Assembly (NCBI GenBank): GCA_020284085.1
Contig: JACEVL010000277.1
Location: 1-64,000, forward strand
Length of the DNA: 64,000 bases
Direction of reading: 5' to 3'
DNA from: Aporrectodea caliginosa
Taxonomy: Eukaryota; Annelida; Clitellata; Crassiclitellata; Lumbricidae
Both the position numbers and the translations under genes were made by a program. The notes below the pieces were generated by a model. The model was not told where the DNA came from and did not search any database. It saw only the letters and a program-made list of their open reading frames with translations. Shown piece after piece: positions 12,371-22,151 of this stretch (position 1 is its first letter; every line of letters begins with the position of its first letter).

Positions 12371-13675
12371 GTCAGTCCAGCTAATGCCATCAACACCCTC
12401 GAATTCCAGCATTATGTAACTTATGTAGCGCCTTTAGAAATATATTTATTCAGAGGCGCATCGTGGTGTCACAGTATGTAAAACTTACATTATGATTCAT
12501 GCTAGTGTTTAAATAAAATTCGAATTCTAATTATATAATTACTGGCTAATAAATCAAAACTGTGCTCAAAATAATGATAAAAAAGTAAGAGACACGATTT
12601 CAGAATTACAATTATCGTAGCGCATCTTTTTTCAAAATCTCTCAATTTATATCGATCTGACGAACGAACAGCACAAAGCAATGAATTCCAACTTCTCTAG
12701 CTTTGGACCAGCCACATTGTTCGGATGTGGAGCACGGCAAGAATGAATGCATCTGTTCAAGGAGAGCAAACGCTTTTAGCATGAGGAGTGATCGCTGAAC
12801 AGGGAGGTGCTTTCTGAGCTATAAGACAGATTTTAAATTGAATGATTTTGTGAACAAATGTTTTGCATATATAATGAGCACAGGTGTTCCTTATGTTGAT
12901 ATATATATATAATGTGTATTCGATTGTTAAGCGGTTTTAGTCTTAGGCCTTAGTTGCACGGTCGGCCGGCGTTTTGGCCTAAAGTAGCCTAAACATTGGC
13001 TGACGGTAGATTCTTTTACACGTGCAGTTAGCGCGCCAAACTTAGAAACTGCTGATGACAGTGAATTTGATAAATATACAGTGTAGTAGTTGTTTTAATG
13101 CAGTAGAGAGCTGTATGTTAGAAGTTACAGTCGAGTTGTGTTTGAAGAATAACTGTGTTTAAAGAAAAACATTCAAAGAACCGTGTCAATTTAATTCTTA
13201 AACAGTTAGAAGACGTTGAGCAATTTATAATATGTAGAGATAAGGAAAGTTCTTGAGTTTAGGTCACAACTAAGAAAGGAGAAGAGTTGGTGACAGAATT
13301 AATTAATGAATTAATGAATGAATGAGCAGAGTTCTAGCTGAGTTGACATTAAATTATCAGAACGCACGAAGCTCTTACCATATCGTGCCTGCAAAAATAA
13401 TAAATTGAATAATTTTATAATAGTGCTTGTAATTTGACTGCGTAGACCTGCACTATAAAATGGTCAATTTGAAGCATTTCAAGCATTTCAAGTATCCCCC
13501 AATGCGCGAATTCTGCTAAATTAATTCTTCAGCACTTCTCGATTAAAGAGCATAACAATTAAAGTTGCTGACATCAAAGAAAGACATGTTTAAGTGTTTA
13601 TGAGGGACACTGCATAGGTGCGAAATAAATATTCACATAAATACATACTAACATGGGTGTACACGTCTATACCTT
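12371..13675 (+). other. P2 intron 2 remnant and unassigned AT-rich DNA
   Basis: The first 500 nt align with intron 2 of the other copies, for example TTCAGAATTACAATTATCGTAGCGCATC. From about 12900 the sequence is AT-rich and unrecognised. Exon 3 and exon 4 should lie in this interval but are missing. At about 13560-13640 it resembles the intergenic words at 18045 and 38840 (CAAAGAAAG...CACTGCATAGG). Confidence 0.5.
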
Positions 13676-13773
13676 CATACATACATACATACATACGTAC
13701 GTACATACATATCTACACAAGGACCCTGGGCAAGTCCTTCACTCGCAATTGCTCATACGCTTCGGCTTGAAAC
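13676..13773 (+). repeat. CATA/CGTA microsatellite and SINE body fragment
   Basis: A short (CATA)n array with two CGTA units is followed at 13721 by GGACCCTGGGCAAGTCC and about 50 bp of the SINE body. The fragment lacks both head and tail. Confidence 0.75.
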
Positions 13774-13799
13774 AAGAGCGACGCGAAACAGTTGTACCC

Positions 13800-13885
13800 A
13801 TTTCAACCTATTTTTACGCAATGTAGGCCTATGGCTATTATACTGAATATAGCCACAAAATTTGCAATTATTGAGGAAGCACCTC
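13800..13885 (+). other. P450 intron 4 remnant (left part) of copy P2
   Basis: CAACCTATTTTTACGCAATG...ATACTGAATATAGCCACAAAA matches intron 4 of P1 (4410-4460), P3 (35630-35690) and P5 (56170-56230). It shows that the LINE that follows was inserted into intron 4 of P2. The right part resumes at about 16860. Confidence 0.75.
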
Positions 13886-14181
13886 CGACTGAATGCTAGG
13901 AAGTCTAGGGAGAATGGGAGATGCTGGTCATGAGGCGAGGATGCGTCGAGTCACCGCCACCGTTGGAAGGAGTGGAAAGAGTGGAGTCAATGAAAATCCT
14001 TGGAGTCACCTTAAGACAGGATCTCAAAGCCGCTTCTCATGTTGACGAGATCATTGGAGCCTGTTCGGGTTCACTACATGCGCTGCGGACACTAAGTCTT
14101 GGAGCTTATGGCCTCCCCCGAAGGCGGTACATATAGTGACAGAAGCTACAACAGTAGCGAGACTATTGTATGCGGCGCCGG

Positions 14182-16394
14182 TGTCACGAAATAGAGTATC
14201 CCCCATTAGAATTATATCCCCTTAGCGAAATGAAGTATCCGGCCGGATGAATCTGAACGTGGAGGACTATCCCCCCTCGTGCGAAAGTATCCCCCATGAG
14301 TCGTACGAAATCATCCCCCATTCAAAAAGTATCCCCCTGCAAATTAATTACAAATTGGGCTATTTAAGTAAATTTATAACCATAGTTTTTAAAAACGGTT
14401 AAAACTTAAAACTGAATCATAAACGAAAAACGTAGTCTTTTCAACAACAACAAATAAAAACGGAATAACGGAACAAAAGAAACTAGAAAATAATTTCACT
14501 CTGTTACATCTTGTACTGCATTTTGAAAGTAAAAACTGTATTTAAACAATTTAATTTTAATCAGCAAACAACCCAATTAAGTAACATTAATCTACAACAA
14601 TTATTTTATTTTTATATGTTTTGTTTAATAAGAAATTGAGAAATTAAAAATATTGAAATCTTTCCTAATTTAAATTGTAAGCAAAAGTCCACATAGGCTA
14701 AGTCCATGCTGACTAACATAAACTAACATAATTATTAAAAACTAAACTAAAACTAAACTAGACTAGCTTACTTTATTAAAACTTGTAGGCCTACTTACAA
14801 TTTTTACTTATATAAAACTTGATAAAAATTATGGAGAAATATAAGTCAGTTTATCAGTCAATCGGAGATTACTGTATATAAAGACAACATTTCGCATATT
14901 TGGATAACTTAGAAATTCAAATAACTTTCATAAATTTTATTTCTGGTACTGTGCTATTTATTTATGAAATGATGACATTAAATAGTGACGTAATTACCTG
15001 AATCCTTGAAAGTACGGAGACAACGTAGGGGATTTCAGACAAAATGCAATTAAGACACAGTGTCATGAAAAGGGACTAAAGTGCTAATTAGGTGACTTGG
15101 CAGCTCGCGCTTGATATGTGTCGTTTCGTATCAAATAGGGTACACCAGCAAAGTCATTGAAGCCATTTGAGGCAACGAGCCAACTTCAAGGGCTCTTGTG
15201 TTCTGTGTGCTCTTGTAATCTCACGTTAATTAAGCAATGCCTCAAAGTTAATCCATTCGCATAATAAGTTCTTGATGCGATGGAAGTGTCTAAAAGAAGG
15301 AAGACAAATATCAGCAGTCACAAACGACAGTGTACTTATAAGGGAATAAGGTGCTAATTAGGTGACTTGGTAGCCTAAAAATAATTCGCGCTTGATATCG
15401 GTCGTTTCGTACCAGCAATGTCATTGAAGCCATTTGAGGCAACGAACCAACTTCAAGGGCTCTTGTGTACTGTGTGCTCTTGTAATCTCACGTTAATTAA
15501 GCAATGCCTCATCTCACGTTAATTAAGCAATGCCTCAGAGTTAGTCCATTCGCATAATTAGTTGCGTGAAGGTCTTGATGCGATGGAAGTGTATAAACAG
15601 AGGAAGACAAATATCAGCAGTCATTTAATTGTCTTCCTTCTTTTAAACGACACGAACTTCGGAGATGGAAGAGTCCAGACCAGAAGAAAACTTCCTCGGG
15701 ACCTCTGGAAGCAATGCCCTCACGCCACTGGAAGAGTGGCTCAGGTATTGTATTGTAACTATCAATTTATATAGTGCCTCTCGCAGTGCACACCGATCAG
15801 TGGCGCTCAAGTGGGAATGGTCCGCAGTGCAATGCCATAGTGGTGTCACTGAGTGAAAAGATTTATACGCAAAAGGGAAACAAGCCTGACTTGAACAACT
15901 TTTGCACAAAAGTACAGTCAAAGCAGCAAACATTAAGAATGAATTTAAAAAGCAGGATTAACTAATGAAATGTGGTGTGCACTGCTTATTGTCAGTTCTA
16001 TATTCAATACGTCAAAAATTATTCGCCTCATAAAGCCGTTAACATTAAGCAGGTGAGCTGAATTTATGATCTGAAAGAGCGCATTCACTTTAGTGGAACA
16101 GTGCTTCAAAGTGAACATTTAAAATGGACTTTTGAACCAGAAGGCTCACCTACAGTCACTTGTTCTAAATATTTATGGCTTTGGATTTTGATTAAAATAT
16201 ATATTCATAAATTATACGCATTAAAAAAAATAATACCTTATACCTGTGCATTTTTATCCCCCGGGGATGATTTCACACGATGGGAGATAGAAATGGTTTA
16301 TCCCCCGGATACTCTATACCGGTATAGTCCATCCGGGGGGATAAATTCATTCATCCCCCGGATAGTCCTAGGACGGATACTCTATTTCGTGATA
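14182..16394. mobile_element. 2.2-kb inverted-repeat DNA element with CCGG target duplication
   Basis: The left end is TGTCACGAAATAGAGTATCC. The right end is the complement of TATCACGAAATAGAGTATCC. CCGG flanks both ends (14178-14181 and 16395-16398). Removing the insert rejoins the LINE frame across AAP-AW, which confirms the boundaries. Both ends are packed with ATCCCCC / GGGGGAT words in the first and last 150 bp. No transposase frame is recognised. The superfamily is unknown; a 4-bp duplication occurs in several superfamilies. Confidence 0.85.
15062..15623. repeat. Internal tandem duplication within the CCGG element
   Basis: About 260-290 bp occurs twice, at 15062-15320 and 15332-15623 (GTGCTAATTAGGTGACTTGG starts at 15081 and 15351). 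The second copy carries a further tandem doubling of 26 bp containing CACGTTAATTAAGCAATGCC (about 15485-15537). Confidence 0.9.
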
Positions 16395-16859
16395 CCGGCG
16401 TGGTGGGGCTTTGCATCATCAGCCGACCATCAAAGACTGGATGAGATTCTTGACTAGACTCGAACGTGTGGGATACAATCATGATTGTACCTGCCGACTG
16501 GTGCGCCAACGATGGAGGAGCGAGTCGGGGCTGCGGAGATCGCCTCCTCCAGGCAGTCGTGTGGAATGGGGTGCACGTACTGCGTCACCTTTTCCCGCCT
16601 ACAATCCAGCGCCGTTACAGCCTCCGCCCTCGTGCCCATGAATTCGAACTGCCACGCAAAGACGACAAGAATTTTATTTCAAGAATCCTGTATAAGCGAA
16701 TTTCTCTGTGACGCCATAAGCCAACTCTGTTTACTTCATTTTTTTTATTATCTTTCCTAGTTTGTAACCTTTCTGTAACTGTGAGCTTGGGTGCGGTGTG
16801 TCATCCTTGAGTTGGAATTTACAATAAAACGAATATATATATATATACCTTAAACTGAC

Positions 16860-18190
16860 TGTATAACATAAATGATACCACGGTGTGAAATGCTTGTGAC
16901 TTCGTTTTTAGCCTGTCAGTAATTTTCCACGCCGTCGTTTTACGAATCTTTAATTCTATAGTTGAGTTCGCTAGGGGACGCAGGTATAGCATGAAATCTG
17001 GAAATATCTTTCCGCTAGACATGGCGAAAAATTTAACCACTTTCACTAGCTTCTTGCTTGCTTGACAGTCCTGCCAGCTAACAACTACAATATCATGGAC
17101 CTCCGACTGTTTTGCATATGAGCATTTATTTTAGAGCCTTGGAAACTGAAAAGACTGATATCATAAATTGCGTACAGACAAAAACAAAACTGACATCCTG
17201 CATTCACTTCGGCCCGATAGCGCATTGGATAACACACTGGCATAGAGAGCGAGAGGTACCGAGATCGCGCTCCGTAGGCGGACAACTATGTATGCTTGCT
17301 ATACGTAGGTTAATGTTTGCATAAAAATTATGAGCATTTATTTTAGAGCCTAGACGTAACTGAAAAGACTGATATAATAAATATACTAAATTGCATACAC
17401 GCTAAAAACTGAAACTGACATCCTGCATGCACCTATGCTCCACGTTCATGCAAAAGTGTAAGCACATAACGATGTAATGTAATGTAATGTTACAAAACAT
17501 TTATAAAGCGCCACTTAAGAGCTCTCTCAGAAGCGCTCAACACGTGGCCATCAAACAGCTGAAAAAATGCGATAAAAAAACGATATTTAGGCATAACGCC
17601 CATAGGACGTACAACGGGCGTAAATCTATCTTTTCGAGCAGTTGTGCTGCACACGCAGTGGCAGACGTATTATATCATCGCGTGTCTGATCAAGGCACAT
17701 GGTTAACTTGCATGATTCAAGATGACCTCCTCCGAATTCTTCGACGCGTTCGTAATTTATTTTGCATGCGAAAAGCGAAGCCGAAGTCTAGTCGTTGGTT
17801 GCCATTGCTTCGAAGTCTCGGTTGGTTGATCCTTTGAGAATAGTATAAACCTGTTATAAACGTGACCTATCGATATATTAACCACTGAATATTTAGAGAT
17901 ATTGCTTAGAATACGTGTTGTAGTCTCCTTCAGTAAAAATCTTTCCATACGGTACATTTGGAAGCCATATATGTATTGACACTGCGAACAAAATACATAA
18001 TCTTTAATGTGTCTATTAACGAGCATAAGAATGAAAAGCTGTTGACGACATCAAAGAAAGTCAAGTTTCAGTGCTTTTGGACAGTACTGCATGCAATATA
18101 AACGTTCACGTACTGCTAGACATATATTACATTGTGAGGCTACAGTAGATCATAAAAATACTTACTAAGCTCGCAAATATAATACGTGTC
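16860..18190. other. P2 intron 4 remnant (right part) and duplicated spacer
   Basis: 16860-17105 aligns with the end of intron 4 just before exon 5 in the other copies (GACTTCGTTT..., GAGTTCGCTA...). It then passes directly into spacer sequence, so exon 5 is deleted. 17570-17960 (CATAACGCCCATAGGACGTAC ... GCGAAGCCGAAGTCTAG) recurs at 37200-37560, 50110-50400 and 50560-50900, always downstream of a P450 copy. No gene is seen. Confidence 0.65.
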
Positions 18191-18217
18191 ACTGGTTTCA
18201 AAATCTAAGTAATAGAT

Positions 18218-18388
18218 ACCAACAGGTCCTGTGCAATTCTTGGCCCTCTCCTCTTTCTGTTATTTATTAATGACCTGCCAAATGCTTCCTCACTTTTGCA
18301 CTTTTTGCTTTTTGCGGACGACACAAATATTTTCGCTTCACACAAATCGCTAGACAAATTGTTCCAATTAATGAACCAAGAACTTGCA
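18218..18388 (+). pseudogene. LINE reverse transcriptase fragment (left of LTR element)
   Basis: The plus frame reads ILGPLLFLLFINDLPNA and then LLFADDTNIFASHKS. This contains the FADD catalytic motif of a CR1/Jockey-like non-LTR reverse transcriptase. It is 5'-truncated at about 18200 and interrupted at 18388 by the LTR element. The rest of the ORF continues at 28088 on the other side. Confidence 0.85.
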
Positions 18389-18620
18389 TGTGCGGCTGGC
18401 CGGGCTGCATGTGCGGCTGGCCGGGCTTGGCTGCCATCGTCGTCATCGTGGGAGTATTTAAGGACAGTTCCGGCAATTATCATCAGTCGGTGCGTGTGGT
18501 GGAGTCACGAGCGCTGTGTAGCTTACATAGTGTATAATGGGTGTTGAACAATAAAGAGTGTTACAGTAGACTTACTTACTGAATATACAGAGTACACGAT
18601 AGTAGTAGAACGACACTACA
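18389..18620 (+). repeat. 5' LTR (211 bp core plus a 21-bp 5' duplication)
   Basis: The core 18410-18620 starts TGTGCGG and ends CACTACA. A TATTTAAG box lies at 18455-18462 and AATAAA at 18550-18555. In front of it, 18389-18409 repeats the first 21 bases of the LTR region, a feature absent from the 3' LTR. Confidence 0.92.
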
Positions 18621-18622
18621 AG

Positions 18623-18640
18623 TGGTGGAGAACTCAAAAG
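18623..18640 (+). promoter_or_regulatory. Candidate primer-binding site
   Basis: TGGTGGAGAACTC begins two bases after the 5' LTR, the usual place for a site complementary to a tRNA 3' end (TGG pairs with CCA). I cannot assign the tRNA. Confidence 0.5.
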
Positions 18641-18734
18641 AAAAGGTCGCTTCCGTACCTCTCGAGACAACGTTTCTGGATCATCTGACTACAGACACTC
18701 GTCACACGCACCGTACTCCTAGAACATCACATAG

Positions 18735-20069
18735 ATGAGTGGGCCGGACAATCAAACAACAGGCCGTTACTTACTTCGTTCCGGTAAGACACTAATTTCT
18801 ACTCCAACGGGATCCGGCTTCTCTGGGTTGCTGCCATCTTCTTTGAATCTTCCCACTGATTCTCCATTTGCTGTCCTCGCTCCGCCTGCAGACGCTTTGA
18901 CCACTACGTCTTCGCCACCGGTTCCCACACCGCTTGCTGACGCTTTTCCCTCCACGTCTGCGCCACAGGTTCTCACACCGCCTGCAGACGCTTTTCTATC
19001 TACGTCTCCGGCATTCGTTTTGTCGCCGCAATCAAGCAACGCTGTTATCGATTCTGACGACGGTTCTGACGCTGATTCAATATCATCTGACTCTGAAATG
19101 GCTGGGAATACATTGGTTCCCTCACCATTTACGGGAAATCAGCAGGAAGACATTCTTGAGTTTTTGAAGAATTTCGAACTATGGTCAACGTTTCGACGCA
19201 TGTCGGGGGCGCAGAAATTAGCAGCATTACCGCTTCTGCTTAAGAATGGAGCAGCGGTGTGGTTTAACACGCAGTCGGAGACAACACGTCAGAATTTTGG
19301 TGCCTTGCGGGACGCTCTGACCCTGCGTTACGGACCTAAAGCGACGGATGCCTGGAAACGCGCTGCTGACCTGTGGAGTCTCAAACAATTACCGCACCAG
19401 TCTGTTGATGACTTCTTAACAAGTGTCCAGCAAGCGGCTCAAAAACTTGATGTCGACGCTGGCCAGACGTTCCTCGTGGCATTGAACGGTCTACGTTCGA
19501 ACATTAGACAGCATGTTCTGCAGCATGATTTAACTACAATTGAGGGGCTACGGAAATGGGGACGATTGACGGAATTGTCGCAGGAAGATCAATCAGACAC
19601 TGATCACCATATCCGTCACACTGTGTCCGAGCTCGCCGCTATCCGCGAGGAGCTAAAGCAACTACAGATTACGAGTGTCGCAGCGATTAATTCTACGAGA
19701 CGCAGGACGCCTTCACCCCATCATGTCACGTTCGTTGATCAGTCACCTAAGCCAGTGTTGGAGCCACGTCTCGAGCCCTACGCGACATCGACTTCACGAG
19801 GCTATCCACCATCGGCGCAGTCTTATCCAGGACACTCGGAGAATAATCGACCACCTGATTCACCGTCGTGGCGACCACGACCGCCTTACCGTTCGCAGCC
19901 ACTGAACGCCTGGCGCACAACTTCAAAGCCAACATGTGGAAATTGTGGAGGTATTCATACTTCAAATAACTTCTGTCGCGCCCGGGGGGTTACTTGTTTT
20001 AGGTGTTCTAAGCGAGGTCATTTACAGTCTGTTTGCAGGTCAACAAGGGGGCGCTATAGTCAAACATAG
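18735..20069 (+). CDS. Gag of the LTR retroelement
   Basis: The ORF has 444 codons from ATG to UAG. Residues about 30-90 are a low-complexity Pro/Ala/Thr tract with near-tandem TPPADAFxSTS units. Residues about 130-280 have the helical pattern of retrotransposon gag capsid (for example ILEFLKNFELWS). Two zinc knuckles end the protein: CX2CX3HX5C at 401-414 and a canonical CX2CX4HX4C at 421-434. A potential 5' splice site, TCCG|GTAAGA, lies at codon 17 (GT at 18784-18785). Pol follows in the same frame after a single UAG. Confidence 0.9.
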   Translation: MSGPDNQTTGRYLLRSGKTLISTPTGSGFSGLLPSSLNLPTDSPFAVLAPPADALTTTSSPPVPTPLADAFPSTSAPQVLTPPADAFLSTSPAFVLSPQSSNAVIDSDDGSDADSISSDSEMAGNTLVPSPFTGNQQEDILEFLKNFELWSTFRRMSGAQKLAALPLLLKNGAAVWFNTQSETTRQNFGALRDALTLRYGPKATDAWKRAADLWSLKQLPHQSVDDFLTSVQQAAQKLDVDAGQTFLVALNGLRSNIRQHVLQHDLTTIEGLRKWGRLTELSQEDQSDTDHHIRHTVSELAAIREELKQLQITSVAAINSTRRRTPSPHHVTFVDQSPKPVLEPRLEPYATSTSRGYPPSAQSYPGHSENNRPPDSPSWRPRPPYRSQPLNAWRTTSKPTCGNCGGIHTSNNFCRARGVTCFRCSKRGHLQSVCRSTRGRYSQT

Positions 20070-20101
20070 GAATTCGCTTCCCGTCGTTCACAGGCGGCGG
20101 G
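20067..20101 (+). promoter_or_regulatory. In-frame UAG with downstream hairpin: candidate gag-pol readthrough signal
   Basis: The TAG at 20067-20069 is the only stop between gag and pol, and the frame is open from 20070 into pol. Ten bases after it, CCCGTCG (20080-20086) can pair with CGGCGGG (20095-20101) around an 8-nt loop: seven pairs including one G-U. This resembles the layout of stop-codon readthrough signals in gammaretroviruses, where a structure starts about 8 nt after UAG. Confidence 0.6.
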
Positions 20102-20117
20102 CGGAATAAACGTTAAC

Positions 20118-22151
20118 ATGGACAGAATTTATGCGCAGACTGATAAAGTTGCAATGCATAGAAACACAATTTTTGTCACGATTAGGAATCATACTGTACA
20201 ATCTTTGCTTGATTCTGGGGCGAGTGTGTCTTGCATGAGTGCCGCATTTCTGCAAAAACTAAAAATTCCTTTAAAACCATTGAGGGAGGGAGACAATAGA
20301 GATGTGTTTTTGGCTGACGGTCATCCTGTGCAGGTACAAGGTAGAGCGGAAATTACTGTAACGATTACGGGGTTGAGCATTCCTTGTGAGGTATTGATTC
20401 TGCCACAGGTGGGGTACAGTTTGATCTTGGGATTAGATTTTTTGGAGGCGAGTGGGGCACGGATCGATTTTGATGAAAAGGTTGTCACCTTTTATGATAA
20501 TTTGACTGCCACTCGTTTGTCAACTTCTAATGTTCGTTCTAACACTGTCTGTACTCTGCATGCAACTGTTTTACCACCTTTGTCTGAAACTTTGGTGCCA
20601 GTTTTACTACCGGCTAAGTATTCGTCTGACACATCGATAATTGAACCATTTCCGATTGAGGCAAAACGTAAATTCATTTGTGCAAGGAGCGCCATCGATT
20701 CTTCTAAAAGAACGGCTGTTTGCAAGGTTTTGAACCCAACAAATCAAGTACTTTGGCTGCCGCGGCATAAGTCGTTAGCGTGCGTGGAACCTATTCTTTC
20801 AGATGTGTTGGCATCGTTTTCTGGTGATAATCAGGAACAACCACCAACCACAAGCACCAACGCTACACATTTCAATCAGGCAATGCCCTTGGACGATCTG
20901 AGGGTGCCAATAAAAAAACATGATAACGCATCCTCTAATGATCATGATAATGCGAATAATCTGACTGGCACTGAACAATCAAGATCTTTGGACGACCTTA
21001 AAATTAATTATCATTCTGATAACTTGTCTGCGGATGAGAATGTTAGATTGAAGGATTTTCTGAAAGCCAATTTAGGTACATTTTCGGCATCATTGACCGA
21101 TCTTGGCAGAACTAGCTTTGCTCAACATTCGATTCATACTGGGTCCGCCGTACCCATCCACCAAAAGGCTTATCGACATTCTATTGCTGCCAAGGCCGAA
21201 ATAGCATCACAGACAGAAAAAATGTTATCAGCAGGGTTGATTGAACCGAGTGATAGTATGTGGAGTTCGCCTGTTGTGTTGGTGAAAAAGAAAAACGGAG
21301 AGATTCGTTTTTGTGTTGATTATAGAAAGCTCAATGCTGTCACCACACCGATAAGTTTTCCATTACCTCAATTAACGGATATTTTTGATGCTGTGACAGA
21401 GGCAAAGCCTAAGTATTTCAGTTTGTTGGATTTACGGAGTGGTTATCACCAAATATCGTTACACCCTGACTCGAGGGAAAAATCGAGTTTTATAACACAT
21501 CAGGGTCAGTTTCAATTTCGAGCTGCACCGTTCGGTTTAAGAAATTTGCCATCATTTTTTCAGTTACTCATGTCCAGAGTTTTTCAGAACTTACATTTTA
21601 AGTCTGTCTTGTGTTATCTGGATGATATTCTTGTGTATAGTCAGAATTTTGATCAACACCTGGTTCATTTGCAGGAAGTCTTTGACCGCCTCAATGATGC
21701 TAATTTGAAGTTAAATCCTCGAAAATGTTCGTTTGGTTTGGATAAAATTCTTTATTTGGGGCACGTTTTATCTCCTCATGGCGTGGGTGTGGATGATTCG
21801 AAGGTCAAGGTCATTCGCGATTATCCAAGACCAAGGACTCCTAAAGAGATACGATCATTTTTAGGCCTTGCATCTTATTATCGCAAGTTCATAGCTAATT
21901 TTTCGATCATTGCAAGTCCATTGAATCGATTGCTACGGAAGGACATGAAATTTGTATGGGATGATAGCTGCGAAGAAGCTTTCGTTCGATTAAGGCAGGC
22001 GTTGACGACTGCACCTGTACTGATTTATCCTGACATGACTAAGCCATTTATAATTAATTGTGATTCAAGTTCCCAAGCGATAGGTTTTGTGTTAGCTCAG
22101 GAAGATGCTTCTGCTAGGGAACACCCCATTGCTTTTGGGGGAGGTCTTTAA
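20118..22151 (+). CDS. Pol, N-terminal part: protease, reverse transcriptase, start of RNase H
   Basis: The ORF has 677 codons from the first ATG and is in the same frame as gag; it is open back to 20070. The aspartic protease has DSGA at residues 32-35 and a later ILGLDFL flap-side motif. The reverse transcriptase includes SSPVVLVKKKNGEIRFCVDY, FSLLDLRSGYHQI and the catalytic YLDD at about residue 500. The RNase H begins with INCDSSSQAIG. The frame ends in RNase H at TAA 22149-22151 because the G run 22137-22141 is one base out of register with the downstream frame. If fusion by readthrough occurs, the ATG at 20118 need not be used. Confidence 0.92.
   Translation: MDRIYAQTDKVAMHRNTIFVTIRNHTVQSLLDSGASVSCMSAAFLQKLKIPLKPLREGDNRDVFLADGHPVQVQGRAEITVTITGLSIPCEVLILPQVGYSLILGLDFLEASGARIDFDEKVVTFYDNLTATRLSTSNVRSNTVCTLHATVLPPLSETLVPVLLPAKYSSDTSIIEPFPIEAKRKFICARSAIDSSKRTAVCKVLNPTNQVLWLPRHKSLACVEPILSDVLASFSGDNQEQPPTTSTNATHFNQAMPLDDLRVPIKKHDNASSNDHDNANNLTGTEQSRSLDDLKINYHSDNLSADENVRLKDFLKANLGTFSASLTDLGRTSFAQHSIHTGSAVPIHQKAYRHSIAAKAEIASQTEKMLSAGLIEPSDSMWSSPVVLVKKKNGEIRFCVDYRKLNAVTTPISFPLPQLTDIFDAVTEAKPKYFSLLDLRSGYHQISLHPDSREKSSFITHQGQFQFRAAPFGLRNLPSFFQLLMSRVFQNLHFKSVLCYLDDILVYSQNFDQHLVHLQEVFDRLNDANLKLNPRKCSFGLDKILYLGHVLSPHGVGVDDSKVKVIRDYPRPRTPKEIRSFLGLASYYRKFIANFSIIASPLNRLLRKDMKFVWDDSCEEAFVRLRQALTTAPVLIYPDMTKPFIINCDSSSQAIGFVLAQEDASAREHPIAFGGGL

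Larger units (their letters stand above)
13891..16848 (+). pseudogene. Decayed LINE, 3' part of reverse transcriptase ORF, split by a DNA element
   Basis: The left part (13891-14181) encodes an RT-thumb-like segment containing ERVESMKILGVTL and a downstream VTEATTVARLLYAAP, with a one-base frameshift between them. After the 2.2-kb insertion the frame resumes at 16395 with AWWGFASSADHQRLDEIL, then further stops and shifts. This pattern is typical of the region after the RT core in Jockey/I-like non-LTR elements. The 3' UTR ends AATAAAACGAATATATAT at about 16848. It lies inside intron 4 of the dead P450 copy P2. It cannot be active. Confidence 0.75.

Noticed and set aside
17205..17290. Possible tRNA gene (GATAGCGCATTGGATAACACAC)
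   Set aside because: The A box is plausible, but no good B box or complete cloverleaf follows; more likely an old SINE head or part of the spacer repeat.
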